Shown: positions 25,011 to 33,090 of the stretch, one piece after another | How positions within the stretch are numbered: position 1 is the stretch's first letter | How the letters are laid out: every line of letters begins with the position of its first letter | Origin: DASQEH01 sp963765725 | Lineage (GTDB): Bacteria > Actinomycetota > Actinomycetes > Propionibacteriales > Nocardioidaceae | Direction of reading: 5' to 3' | DNA length: 64,000 bases | Assembly: GCA_963765725.1 (NCBI GenBank) | Contig: CAVXXI010000002.1 | Coordinates: forward strand, 177,761-241,760 | Position numbers and translations under genes: made by a program | Notes under the pieces: generated by a model | Database searches by the model: none | What the model was told of the DNA's origin: nothing | What the model saw: the letters and a program-made list of their open reading frames with translations, nothing else

Positions 25011-26003
25011 ATGACAGAACACACCAGTTACGACGACGTGGTCACCGTCCGAGGCCTGCGCAAGTCCTACGGCGACCGAGCAGTGCTCGAGAGCCTCGAT
25101 CTCGACGTGCATGCAGGTGAGATCGTCGGCCTGATCGGTGCGAACGGCGCCGGCAAGACGACGACTGTGGAGTGCATCCAGGGCCTGCGGCGAGCAGACT
25201 CCGGGACGCTGAGGGTACTCGGATGTGACCCCGTCGCCGATGCCGAACGGCTCCGCACGATGCTGGGCAGCCAGTTACAGGACTCGGCTCTCCCGGATCG
25301 GCTGCGCGTGCACGAGGCCATCGAGCTCTTCGCCACGCGCCATGCACGCGACGGCGACGAGCTCCTCGCCTCGTTCGGACTTGTCGAGCGCCGCCGGTCG
25401 GCGTTCGCGGCGCTGAGCGGAGGCGAGCGGCAACGGCTCTTCCTCGTGCTTGCCCTGCTCAACCGACCTCGCCTCGTCATTCTGGACGAGCTCACCCAGG
25501 GGCTCGACCCAGCCGCACGTCGCGACGTGTGGGCGGCGGTGCACAAGCTTCACGACGAGGGGACGACCGTGCTGCTCGTCACCCACGAGCTCGACGAGGC
25601 CGAGGTGCTCTGCGACCGGGTGATCGCCATGCGCGCCGGCGTCGTGCTCGACCAGGGCTCACCCGCTGACCTGATGGCTCGACACGCGCCGTGGGCCGTC
25701 ATCCGGTTCGGGTGGTCACGAGACGACGGAGGCGAGCTCGCGCAGACGCTTCGTCACCTCCCGGGCGTGCGCGACGTCAACCTGGTCGCCGGCAGGGTCG
25801 ACGTCCAAGGCGACCGCGGCTCGATCCCCCACGTCGGAGCCGAGCTGGTACGCCGCGGGGCCGTCCCGCCCGACTTCGACGTCGAGCTGCCAACGCTCGA
25901 GTCGGCGCTCCTGGAGCTGCTGGACCGACCGCGAGCGACCAACGACACCGACCGTCCCGAGACCGCTCCCAGCGGTCCTCTTCTCACAGGAGCCCCCCGA
26001 TGA
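25011..26003 (+). CDS. ABC transporter ATP-binding protein (drug-export type)
   Basis: This 330-residue ATPase has Walker A GANGAGKTT, signature LSGGERQRL, Walker B LVILDELTQGLDP and the switch histidine in VTHELDEAEVL. A C-terminal extension of about 100 residues (ending in a threonine/proline-rich tail) is typical of DrrA/CcmA-type drug exporters. Its stop overlaps the ATG of the permease gene. It powers export of an unknown compound. Confidence 0.93.
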   Translation: MTEHTSYDDVVTVRGLRKSYGDRAVLESLDLDVHAGEIVGLIGANGAGKTTTVECIQGLRRADSGTLRVLGCDPVADAERLRTMLGSQLQDSALPDRLRVHEAIELFATRHARDGDELLASFGLVERRRSAFAALSGGERQRLFLVLALLNRPRLVILDELTQGLDPAARRDVWAAVHKLHDEGTTVLLVTHELDEAEVLCDRVIAMRAGVVLDQGSPADLMARHAPWAVIRFGWSRDDGGELAQTLRHLPGVRDVNLVAGRVDVQGDRGSIPHVGAELVRRGAVPPDFDVELPTLESALLELLDRPRATNDTDRPETAPSGPLLTGAPR

Positions 26004-26803
26004 CGCTGACCACCGAGACCTCACCCGCTACGACACAGTCCAGGTTGCACAGTTCCGCTGCGCCCCGCGGTTCGGCGACGTTGCGCCTGCTCCGCGCGGA
26101 GTTCCGGCTCATCCGCCGGGACCCATTGGTGCTGACGTTCGTGTTCGTCTTCCCTGTCGTGACGATGCTGATCATCGGAGGGGCGTTCGGGACGGAACCC
26201 GATCCCGCCTTCGGCGGCACCAACCCGTCCCAGTGGTATGTGGCGTCGTACTTCACGGTGGTGATCGCCTCCACCGGTCTGGTCATGCTCCCGGTTCACC
26301 TCGCGTCCTACCGTGAACGGGGTGTGCTGCGGAGGTTCGCCGCCTCAGGCTTCCCCCGCTGGTCGTTCGCGGTGGCCGAGATCGTGGTGGGCCTGGCCAC
26401 GATCGCCGTGGCCGGCGTGGTACTGCTGGCCGTGGCCGCCCCGGTGTACGGCGTCCCGCCGGTGCAGGACGTCTGGCGGGTACTGGCTGGGGTCTGCCTC
26501 GGCTCGGTCGCGTTCGTCAGCATCGGGGTCCTGCTGGGTACCCTGCTGCCCTCGGCACGGGCAGCGCAGGCAGTCGGGTTGATGCTGTTCTTCCCGTCCT
26601 TCCTCCTTGGAGCCGGCGGACCGCCACCGGCGGTGATGGGCGTGGCCCTCAAGCACGTGGGCGACGTCCTGCCGTTGACCTGGGTCACCACGTCGATCCG
26701 CGAGCCGTGGTTGGGCATCGGCGACGCAACGGGGTCCCTGCTGCTGGTGGCCGCCCTGGCCGTGGTGGCGCTGGCCGTGGCCGTTCGCCGGTGCGCGCTG
26801 TGA
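26000..26803 (+). CDS. ABC-2 type permease
   Basis: This 267-residue ABC-2 membrane protein has about six helices (VLTFVFVFPVVTMLIIGG, VVIASTGLVMLPVHL, LATIAVAGVVLLAVAAPV and others) and the ABC-2 motif region near VLRRFAASGFPRWSF. It starts within the stop of the ATPase gene (ATGA). It forms the export channel with the preceding ATPase. The following kinase and regulator probably control this pair. Confidence 0.9.
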   Translation: MTLTTETSPATTQSRLHSSAAPRGSATLRLLRAEFRLIRRDPLVLTFVFVFPVVTMLIIGGAFGTEPDPAFGGTNPSQWYVASYFTVVIASTGLVMLPVHLASYRERGVLRRFAASGFPRWSFAVAEIVVGLATIAVAGVVLLAVAAPVYGVPPVQDVWRVLAGVCLGSVAFVSIGVLLGTLLPSARAAQAVGLMLFFPSFLLGAGGPPPAVMGVALKHVGDVLPLTWVTTSIREPWLGIGDATGSLLLVAALAVVALAVAVRRCAL

Positions 26804-26823
26804 TGAACTGACATACGAGCGCC

Positions 26824-27939
26824 ATGACTCGACCTCCCAACGCCTTTTCTCAGCTGCCCACCCGGATCGGGTGGGCAGCACTGGGCGTGTTCGTCGTCTT
26901 CGTCGCGGCAGGCGTCGTGCCCAGACTGGGCGCCAGCCCGGTGCTCGCCGTCGTCGCGGCGGTGGTGGCAGTCAGTGCGGGGGGGACAGCGCTCATCAGC
27001 CGCGCCGGCTGGGCGTTCCTGCCTGCGGCCGGCCTCGCGACGGCAGCCATCGCGGTGCTCGGTCACGGCCGCTCGGCGAACATGTGCTGGTTCGGCCTCT
27101 GCGTACTGGCCGGTTGGTGTGCCCTTACCGCCTCGTCGTGGGTGATCGCCACTTTCTGGGCGGGACTCACCGTGGTGCTGATCTTCGAGCGGGTGGTGAG
27201 CGCGCCCGACCCCGGCTGGTTCGCCTGGATCGCGGGGACGAGCTTCAGCCTGGTCGCCTGCCTGTTCGCGCGTCAGCAGCGAGACCTGGTCCTGCAGCTC
27301 AGGGAGGCGCAGGCGGGCCTGGCGCAGCGAGCACAGGCCGAGGAACGCAACCGCATCGCTCGGGAGCTGCACGACGTGATCGCGCACAGCCTCACCGTCT
27401 CGCTGCTCCACGTCGCCTCCGCCCGACTCGCCGTGCGGGACGACCCGGCCGACGCCGAGCGCGCGCTCGCGGAGGCCGAGCGACTGGGGCGGGCGAGTCT
27501 CGACGAGGTCCGCCACGCAGTGGGGAACCTGCACCGCGACGACGCGCTCGACCCCACCCAGCCGCTGCCCGGCAGCACCGACGTGACTGCGCTCCTCGAG
27601 AGCTTCCGTGGGGCGGGCGCCGACATCCGTGCCGACGTCGACGGTGACGTCGAGGGACTGTCGGCGATGATGGGGCTCGCCACGTACCGGATCTTGCAGG
27701 AGGCACTCACCAACGCCGCCAGGCACGCGCCCCGGTCACCCGTCACCGTCCATCTGGACGTCCGACCAGACGTCGTCCGGCTCGACGTCGACAGCTCGGG
27801 CAGCCCCGGGCACGGGCGGGGACAGGGACTGGTCGGCATGCGTGAGCGCGCCGCCTCGCTGGGCGGAATCTGCGAAGCGGGGCCGGGCGGGAGCGGATGG
27901 CGGGTCCACGCCGAGCTTCCACTGGACAGAGGACCATGA
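26824..27939 (+). CDS. NarL-type sensor histidine kinase
   Basis: The protein has 371 residues. Five to six N-terminal helices without a large extracellular loop are followed by HisKA_3 with NRIARELHDVIAHSL (His at about residue 183), and a short HATPase ending in GQGLVGMRERAASLGG. This intramembrane-sensing (DesK-like) layout suits detection of membrane-active compounds. Its stop overlaps the start of its response regulator, and it lies 20 bases after the ABC permease. Confidence 0.92.
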   Translation: MTRPPNAFSQLPTRIGWAALGVFVVFVAAGVVPRLGASPVLAVVAAVVAVSAGGTALISRAGWAFLPAAGLATAAIAVLGHGRSANMCWFGLCVLAGWCALTASSWVIATFWAGLTVVLIFERVVSAPDPGWFAWIAGTSFSLVACLFARQQRDLVLQLREAQAGLAQRAQAEERNRIARELHDVIAHSLTVSLLHVASARLAVRDDPADAERALAEAERLGRASLDEVRHAVGNLHRDDALDPTQPLPGSTDVTALLESFRGAGADIRADVDGDVEGLSAMMGLATYRILQEALTNAARHAPRSPVTVHLDVRPDVVRLDVDSSGSPGHGRGQGLVGMRERAASLGGICEAGPGGSGWRVHAELPLDRGP

Positions 27940-28598
27940 TCCGGGTTCTCGTCGTCGACGACCAGGAGCTGGTACGCGCCGGCCTGCGCGGGATCCTGCG
28001 TGACCGGTACGGCTTCGAGGTGGTGGGAGAGTGCGCCGACGGGTCCACCGTCGGCGCGGCCGTCGCGTCGCTGCTCCCGGACGTGGTGCTCATGGACATC
28101 CGGATGCCGGGCGTCGACGGTCTCACCGCGACCACCGCCCTGCGTCGGCTGCCCGACAGCCCACCCGTTCTCGTCCTCACGACGTTCGACGACGACGAGA
28201 TCCTGGCGGCGGCGCTCCGGGCGGGAGCCTCCGGGTTCTTGCTCAAGGGCACGCCCGCCGAGGACCTGCAGCGCGCGGTACGAACCGTCGCGGAGGGCGG
28301 GGCATGGCTCGATCCGGCCGTGACCGGGCGGGTCCTCACGGCTTATCGAGCGGCCTCAGCGGCCGCACCGGACGACGACCGACTCCGAGTTCTCACGCCG
28401 CGGGAGCGGGAAGTGCTGTCGCTGATCGGCCAAGGACTCTCGAACGCCGAGATCGCTGCCCACTTCGTGCTCGGAGAGGGCACGGTGAAGACACACATCA
28501 ACCATCTGTTCAGCAAGCTGCAGTTGCGCGATCGAGCCGCCGCGGTCGTGCTGGCCTTCGACAGCGGGCTGGTCACACCGCGTGGAGGACGGAGCTAG
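27936..28598 (+). CDS. NarL/LuxR-type response regulator
   Basis: This 220-residue protein has a receiver domain with D8-D9 and phosphoacceptor D54 (VVLMDIRMPGVDG), the lysine in FLLKG, and a C-terminal LuxR helix-turn-helix (LTPREREVLSLIGQGLSNAEIAAH, GTVKTHINHLFSKL). The ATG at 27936 overlaps the kinase stop. It is the cognate partner and presumably activates the upstream ABC exporter genes. Confidence 0.94.
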   Translation: MIRVLVVDDQELVRAGLRGILRDRYGFEVVGECADGSTVGAAVASLLPDVVLMDIRMPGVDGLTATTALRRLPDSPPVLVLTTFDDDEILAAALRAGASGFLLKGTPAEDLQRAVRTVAEGGAWLDPAVTGRVLTAYRAASAAAPDDDRLRVLTPREREVLSLIGQGLSNAEIAAHFVLGEGTVKTHINHLFSKLQLRDRAAAVVLAFDSGLVTPRGGRS

Positions 28599-28649
28599 GC
28601 GCGTCCCGGGCGCTCGCTCACTGTGATCCACCTCAGGGAGTGCTCGGCT

Positions 28650-29156
28650 CTAGGAGGCCATCCGGGGCTTGTCCGCGGCTCCGGAGGAGTCGTCCGTGGC
28701 GGATGCTGCCGAGCCCGCCTCGGGCTTGAAGAACGAGATGCTTCCGTCCGCCTCCAGGACGGCGACCTCGACATCGGACAGCCGGCGGATGCCCTGCTCC
28801 CGCGCCGCAGCCATGAGGTCGTCGATGGTCAGGCGTTGTCGCCTCATGACGTCGGTCAGCGGGGTTCCGCGCTGCAGCACGAGCACCGGCGTCCCCCTGA
28901 TCAGAGTGCGCAGAGCGGGCCAGCGCCACGCCGCGTACGACAGCGCGATGGTCATCAGGGCGAAGACCCCGATCGCGAGCACGGCCGAGAGCAGTGAGTA
29001 GTCCTGTTGCGTGACGGCCTGCTGGATGAGGTCACCCATGACGATGTACAGCAGAAGCTCAAAGGTGCTGAGCTCGCCGAGGGAGGTTCGGCCCACGACG
29101 CGGGTGATGACCCACAGGAAAAAGAAGACCAGCGCGGCCCGGTAGACGATGTCCAT
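28650..29156 (-). CDS. DUF421 (YetF-like) membrane protein
   Basis: This 168-residue protein has three N-terminal helices (RAALVFFFLWVITRVVG, LSTFELLLYIVMGDLIQQAV, AVLAIGVFALMTIALSYA) and a soluble DUF421 domain (RQRLTIDDLMAAAREQGIRRLSDVEVAVLEADGSISF). These proteins resemble Bacillus YetF, whose molecular role is unclear. It lies downstream of a membrane-anchored secreted protein on the same strand, 31 bases away, suggesting a two-gene unit. Confidence 0.88.
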   Translation of the reverse strand: MDIVYRAALVFFFLWVITRVVGRTSLGELSTFELLLYIVMGDLIQQAVTQQDYSLLSAVLAIGVFALMTIALSYAAWRWPALRTLIRGTPVLVLQRGTPLTDVMRRQRLTIDDLMAAAREQGIRRLSDVEVAVLEADGSISFFKPEAGSAASATDDSSGAADKPRMAS

Positions 29157-29187
29157 CAGCGCACGAGACCCGTACTGACAAGAGGAA

Positions 29188-29718
29188 TCACGGTACGAGC
29201 CAGGTGTGGTAGTGAATGGAGGCCACCGCTGTTCCGTTCCTCATCACCGACACCGTCGCCTTCTTGCCGAAAACGGAGTAAGGCTGAATATACGCGTCGA
29301 ACATGAACACGAACGTGTCCCCGGGCGGCTTCGTGAATGTCATGTACACGTTCGTCCCGTCACGCGTCGTCGCGCTCGGCGTCGGGTAGAAACCCTGGGT
29401 CTCGAAGATGTCGAAGTAGCTTCCGGTCACCGCCACGGTCACAGGCCCGGGAAACCCGCCTGGATGGACGACCGTGAGCTCCCACACGGTGTCGATACCC
29501 GGTCGTTCGATGCCCGGGTACTGCAATGTCATCCGATAGCCGTCGGCACTCGCCGTGGCCGTCGAGGTGTGCCCTCCGAGCAGTCCGACAGATCCCGCAA
29601 GAACCACAAGGGACAAGACGGCGATGAACGCCCGGCGCGCCCAGGTCCCGGATCTGCCGCGCTCTTGCTCGGGAACTCCCGAGAGCGTGTCCAGATCCGC
29701 GGGCTCGACCGGTGCCAC
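29188..29718 (-). CDS. Membrane-anchored extracytoplasmic protein, unknown function
   Basis: This 176-residue protein has a cytoplasmic N-terminus of about 27 residues, one hydrophobic helix (AFIAVLSLVVLAGSVGLLGG) and an outside domain rich in beta-strand-like segments (YRMTLQYPGIERPGIDTVWELTV, VTVAVTGSYFDIFETQGFYP). I do not recognise the family. Pairing with the DUF421 gene is the only clue to function. The start is a GTG at 29718. Confidence 0.75.
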   Translation of the reverse strand: MAPVEPADLDTLSGVPEQERGRSGTWARRAFIAVLSLVVLAGSVGLLGGHTSTATASADGYRMTLQYPGIERPGIDTVWELTVVHPGGFPGPVTVAVTGSYFDIFETQGFYPTPSATTRDGTNVYMTFTKPPGDTFVFMFDAYIQPYSVFGKKATVSVMRNGTAVASIHYHTWLVP

Positions 29719-29758
29719 TCATCGAGCATATCCACCGCGGGGTGTCGTCAGCGTGATT

Positions 29759-29896
29759 TCAGCGCCCCTTGTGGCGGTCGGACAAGGGGCTCTCCGCCTG
29801 GTCGAATGCGTCGGCGACGGCCGCGAGTGCGACGGCCCCGACCGCGCGGGTGAGATCTTCGGCCGGTGTTCCGACCGGTCGCGATTGGTCGTGCAT
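29759..29896 (-). CDS. Small hypothetical protein (45 aa)
   Basis: An ATG at 29896 preceded by GAGGGAG opens a 45-codon frame (MHDQSRPVGTPAEDLTRAVG..., ending SDRHKGR). The middle is alanine- and valine-rich and could be a short amphipathic helix. Codon use fits the genome and the ribosome site is good, but no family is recognised. Confidence 0.4.
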   Translation of the reverse strand: MHDQSRPVGTPAEDLTRAVGAVALAAVADAFDQAESPLSDRHKGR

Positions 29897-30064
29897 GGCT
29901 TCTCCCTCGGCGGTTGACGCAGGAGGGGCATCCTGCCGACCGCCGCAGTCGCGGCTCGCGGACGCCCGACCCGGTTCGCACCTCGGGTCCTACCGGATGG
30001 ATAGCGTCTGGGGTTACGCAGGGACCTTCTGGCACGGCGCCAGGCCCGCGAAGTGAGCTCCCCG

Positions 30065-30083
30065 GTGTAACCCTCTCTCCTAT
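30065..30083 (+). promoter_or_regulatory. ECF-type promoter of the sigma/anti-sigma operon
   Basis: GTGTAACCCTCTCTCCTAT has a TGTAACC-like -35 and a CCTAT -10 element. It is identical at 17 of 19 positions, with identical spacing, to the element at 31339-31357. The ATG of the sigma gene begins only 12 bases after CCTAT, so the leader would be extremely short. This fits autoregulation by the sigma factor. Confidence 0.65.
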
Positions 30084-30094
30084 CCTTGAGTGAC

Positions 30095-30688
30095 ATGTTC
30101 TCGCGCTCGCGTCCTTCTGCAGGGAGGGACAAACCGCAGCCCTCGCCGCCGGAGGGCGGTAGCACGCATCTCCGCATCGTCGACGGCGACACCTATACCG
30201 ACTGGGAGTCGGTGTACCGCGACAACATCGACCGGCTCTACCGGTTGATGTACGCGCGGGTGGGAAACCGTGCTGACGCAGAGGACCTCACCTCCGAGGT
30301 CTTCAGCACCGCCCTGCCACCGTTGCGGCTCGCCTCATCGAAGGGCGAGGTGCGGTCGTACCTGTTGGCCACGGCGCGGACCGTCCTGGCCGGGCACTGG
30401 CGCCGGCGACTCGGGTTGCCGGTGACGTCGATCGACCCCGAAACCGACCTGGCGTACCTGGCAGGCCCGGCGTCGCCCGACGGCCCGAGCGATGCCCCCG
30501 AGCGCGCGGACACGATCCTCAAGGCGCTCCCTGATCGCTACCGCCGCATCCTGGAGCTCCGATTCCTCGAGGCATGCTCGATCAAGGAGACAGCCCAGGC
30601 CATGAACGTGAGCGTCGCCAACGCCAAGGTCCTCCAGCATCGTGCCTTGCGCATGGCGGCTCAGGTGGCAGAGGAGCTGGCAACATGA
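30095..30688 (+). CDS. ECF-like RNA polymerase sigma factor
   Basis: This protein of about 197 residues has sigma region 2 (DWESVYRDNIDRLYRLMYARVGNRADAEDLTSEVF) and region 4 (ALPDRYRRILELRFLEACSIKETAQAMNVSVANAKVLQHRAL). A proline-rich N-terminal tail of about 25 residues precedes region 2. The ATG at 30095 is chosen over a TTG nine bases upstream because the promoter element ends at 30083. Its stop overlaps the start of the anti-sigma gene, the usual sign of a stoichiometric pair. Confidence 0.9.
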   Translation: MFSRSRPSAGRDKPQPSPPEGGSTHLRIVDGDTYTDWESVYRDNIDRLYRLMYARVGNRADAEDLTSEVFSTALPPLRLASSKGEVRSYLLATARTVLAGHWRRRLGLPVTSIDPETDLAYLAGPASPDGPSDAPERADTILKALPDRYRRILELRFLEACSIKETAQAMNVSVANAKVLQHRALRMAAQVAEELAT

Positions 30689-31335
30689 GCAACCGACGCC
30701 TCCTCGCCTTCATCGATGCGCTCGCCGCCGGTCGGCGGCCGCCACGCTTCCGTGCGGACCCCGCCGATGCGCCGCTGCTCCGAACGGCCCTCGAGCTGAG
30801 GGCTGCCCGGCCGGGGGAGGCGCAGCCCAGCGAACAGTTCGTCGCAGACCTGCACAGGAAGCTGGCAGCGCAGGCGGCTGTGCCGGCGCTCGACCCCCCG
30901 CCAGTCAGGCAGCGCCGTGGCGCCCTGATGCTCGCGGCCGCCGCCGCGGGCGGGGTACTGGTCGCGGGCACGTTCGCCGTCACCGACGCCTTGGACCACT
31001 CGTCGAGCACACCCGCGGCGACACAGGCGCCCTCCGCCAACGCCCTGCGGACCGGGACGTTCGTGGGATCCGGTAACCAGGTGCTGGGCCAGATCGTCGC
31101 CTTCAGCGGCAAGCCCTCGTGGGTCTTCATGAAGGTCGCGGTCCCGCACTACGACGGCCGTCTCACCTGCGAGCTGCAGGCTGCCGACGGTTCCTTTGTC
31201 GCCTACGGCACGTTCCGGGTGCACAACGGCGTGGGCCAGTGGTCGAAGACGATCTCGAGCCAGGTGGGCGCCCTACGCGGCGCGAGGCTCGTTGACGCGA
31301 ACGGGTCGCCAGTGGCCTCCGCCACCTTCGCCTGA
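30685..31335 (+). CDS. Membrane-anchored anti-sigma factor
   Basis: This 216-residue protein has an N-terminal cytoplasmic segment of about 78 residues (FIDALAAGRRPPRFRADPADAPLLRTALELRAARPGE), one membrane helix (ALMLAAAAAGGVLVAGTFAV) and an extracytoplasmic domain of about 115 residues with beta-rich repeats (VFMKVAVPHYDGRLTCELQAADG). There is no clear ZAS zinc motif. The overlap with the sigma gene and this topology support an anti-sigma role; it probably holds the sigma factor at the membrane until an envelope signal arrives. Confidence 0.8.
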   Translation: MSNRRLLAFIDALAAGRRPPRFRADPADAPLLRTALELRAARPGEAQPSEQFVADLHRKLAAQAAVPALDPPPVRQRRGALMLAAAAAGGVLVAGTFAVTDALDHSSSTPAATQAPSANALRTGTFVGSGNQVLGQIVAFSGKPSWVFMKVAVPHYDGRLTCELQAADGSFVAYGTFRVHNGVGQWSKTISSQVGALRGARLVDANGSPVASATFA

Positions 31336-31338
31336 CGC

Positions 31339-31357
31339 GTGTAACCCTCGTTCCTAT
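31339..31357 (+). promoter_or_regulatory. ECF-type promoter of the secreted repeat protein
   Basis: GTGTAACCCTCGTTCCTAT repeats the promoter signature found before the sigma gene. It starts four bases after the anti-sigma stop and about 80 bases before the secreted-protein ATG, so that gene is likely the direct regulon target. Confidence 0.65.
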
Positions 31358-31437
31358 TACTCAGTGCAAGCACAACCACTGCAGATGAGGCGGTGCCTTC
31401 CGCGCCTCCTCTCTGCCTTCGAGTTTGGACTGAGATA

Positions 31438-31992
31438 ATGAGAAGTCGCCGTACCACCATCATCACCAGCACCGTTCTGGCCGTGTCCGCCGCGGCGGCC
31501 GTGGCCGCAGTGTCCATAGCCGCCGGATCCGGTGGCTCGCCGGCCTACCCGGCCTCGGGCGGCGGATCGGGCTCGGGCAGTACCGCCGTGAGCTCGTCAG
31601 CAGCCGCCGTCCATACGGCCACGGCCAGTGTGCAGGGCACCAAGGAACCCATCCTCGTCGACGCCAAGGGCGATCCGCTCTACACCTACAAACCGGATAC
31701 CGCCACCACGTCGCGTGTCTCGGGGCAGCTCGCGGTCCTGTGGCCTCCGCTCCTGTCCACGACGGCGAAGCCTCAGGGCGGAGCCGGGAGCCTCACGACG
31801 GTCAACACCACCAACGGCCGACAGGTGGCCTACCGGGGCCACTTCCTGTACACCTTCGTGCAGGACCAGCCTGGGCAGGTGACCGGCCAGGCCGTCGACA
31901 ACTTCTTCGTGGCAACCCCTGACATGGCGCGCAACGCTTCGACGTCGAGCTCTGCTCCGGCCTCCGCCCCTGCCGGAGGCGGAGGCTGGTGA
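31438..31992 (+). CDS. Secreted Yx(F/W/Y)xxD repeat protein
   Basis: This 184-residue protein has a signal peptide or anchor (TIITSTVLAVSAAAAVAAVSIAAG), a glycine/serine-rich linker and two copies of the secreted-repeat motif: DAKGDPLYTYKPD and YRGHFLYTFVQDQPGQVTGQ. This is the conserved pattern of COG4315/PF03640 proteins, whose role is unknown. The C-terminus is serine/alanine/proline-rich. I see no lipobox cysteine. It carries its own copy of the ECF promoter, so it belongs to the same regulon. Confidence 0.82.
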   Translation: MRSRRTTIITSTVLAVSAAAAVAAVSIAAGSGGSPAYPASGGGSGSGSTAVSSSAAAVHTATASVQGTKEPILVDAKGDPLYTYKPDTATTSRVSGQLAVLWPPLLSTTAKPQGGAGSLTTVNTTNGRQVAYRGHFLYTFVQDQPGQVTGQAVDNFFVATPDMARNASTSSSAPASAPAGGGGW

Positions 31993-32169
31993 CCGAACGG
32001 GTACCCGTCGGCTCTGTCCGGCGCGTCTCGCGGCTCGGCAGGCTTCGCACACCGGTTTCGGCGCTGGTTCCGGTCACCGGGGCGCTCGGCGAGCCGGCAG
32101 CACTCTCCCCGGGCTTCCCGGCGCGGCCGGCATCTCGTGGGGCTGGGTATCCGTGCAGTCTGCGGACGC

Positions 32170-33060
32170 TCAGTCACCCACGGCGTCGATGCCGCGGATG
32201 ACCAGGAGCGGGTCGGGGACACCCACCACGGAGGCATCCTTGCCGGGGTACTCGAAGCGCGACAGGAAGTACCGCATCGACTCCAGCCGAGCGCGCTTCT
32301 TGTCGTTGCTCTTGATGGTCATCCACGGCGCGTGCTCGGTGTCCGTGCGCAGGAGCATCTGCTCCTTGGCACGGGTGTAGGCGTCCCACTTGTCCAGGGA
32401 CTCGAGGTCCATCGCGGACAGCTTCCACTGGCGGACCGGGTCGACCTGCCGAATGATGAAGCGGGTCCGCTGCTCGGACTGGGTGACCGAGAACCAGAAC
32501 TTGGTCACCGAGATGCCGCTGTCGGTCAGCATCTTCTCGAAGACCGTCACCTGGTGGAAGAACTGCTCGTACTCCTCATCGCTGGCGAAGCCCATGACCC
32601 GCTCGACGCCCGCACGGTTGTACCAGGACCTGTCGAACAGCACCATCTCGCCCGACGTGGGCAGGTGCGCGACATAGCGCTGGAAGTACCACTGGTTCTG
32701 CTCGCGGTCGCTGGGCTTGGACAGGGCCACCGTCCGGGCGTAGCGCGGGTTCAGGTGCTCCATGAACCGCTTGATCGTCCCGCCTTTGCCGGCGGCGTCG
32801 CGACCCTCGAAGAGAAGCACGTGCTTGCCGCCGGCGTCCTCGGTCCACTTCTGGAACTTCAGCAGCTCCACCTGCAGCAGGTATTTCTGCTCGTCGTAGA
32901 CGTCGCGGTCGAGCCGCTCGTCGTAGGGGTAGTTCTCGCGCCAGGTGTCGACGGCGTGACCCGAGGCATCGATGAGGACCGGGTCGTCGTCGTGATCCTC
33001 GCCCAGGGTGTGGCCGTCGATCTGGAGCTTGTCGATGTACTCCCGCACGTTGTCCAACAT
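32170..33060 (-). CDS. ppk2: Polyphosphate kinase 2 (PPK2)
   Basis: This 296-residue protein has Walker A GRDAAGKGGTIKRFMEHLNP, Walker B VLFDRSWYNRAGVERVMGF and the lid region FWFSVTQSEQRTRF, defining class I PPK2. It reversibly transfers phosphate between polyphosphate and nucleoside diphosphates in the cytoplasm. It is an independent gene 30 bases downstream of rtcB on the same strand, so co-transcription is likely. Confidence 0.94.
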   Translation of the reverse strand: MLDNVREYIDKLQIDGHTLGEDHDDDPVLIDASGHAVDTWRENYPYDERLDRDVYDEQKYLLQVELLKFQKWTEDAGGKHVLLFEGRDAAGKGGTIKRFMEHLNPRYARTVALSKPSDREQNQWYFQRYVAHLPTSGEMVLFDRSWYNRAGVERVMGFASDEEYEQFFHQVTVFEKMLTDSGISVTKFWFSVTQSEQRTRFIIRQVDPVRQWKLSAMDLESLDKWDAYTRAKEQMLLRTDTEHAPWMTIKSNDKKRARLESMRYFLSRFEYPGKDASVVGVPDPLLVIRGIDAVGD

Positions 33061-33090
33061 GCCGCGAAGGGTACCCGCGGAGGCGGAGGA

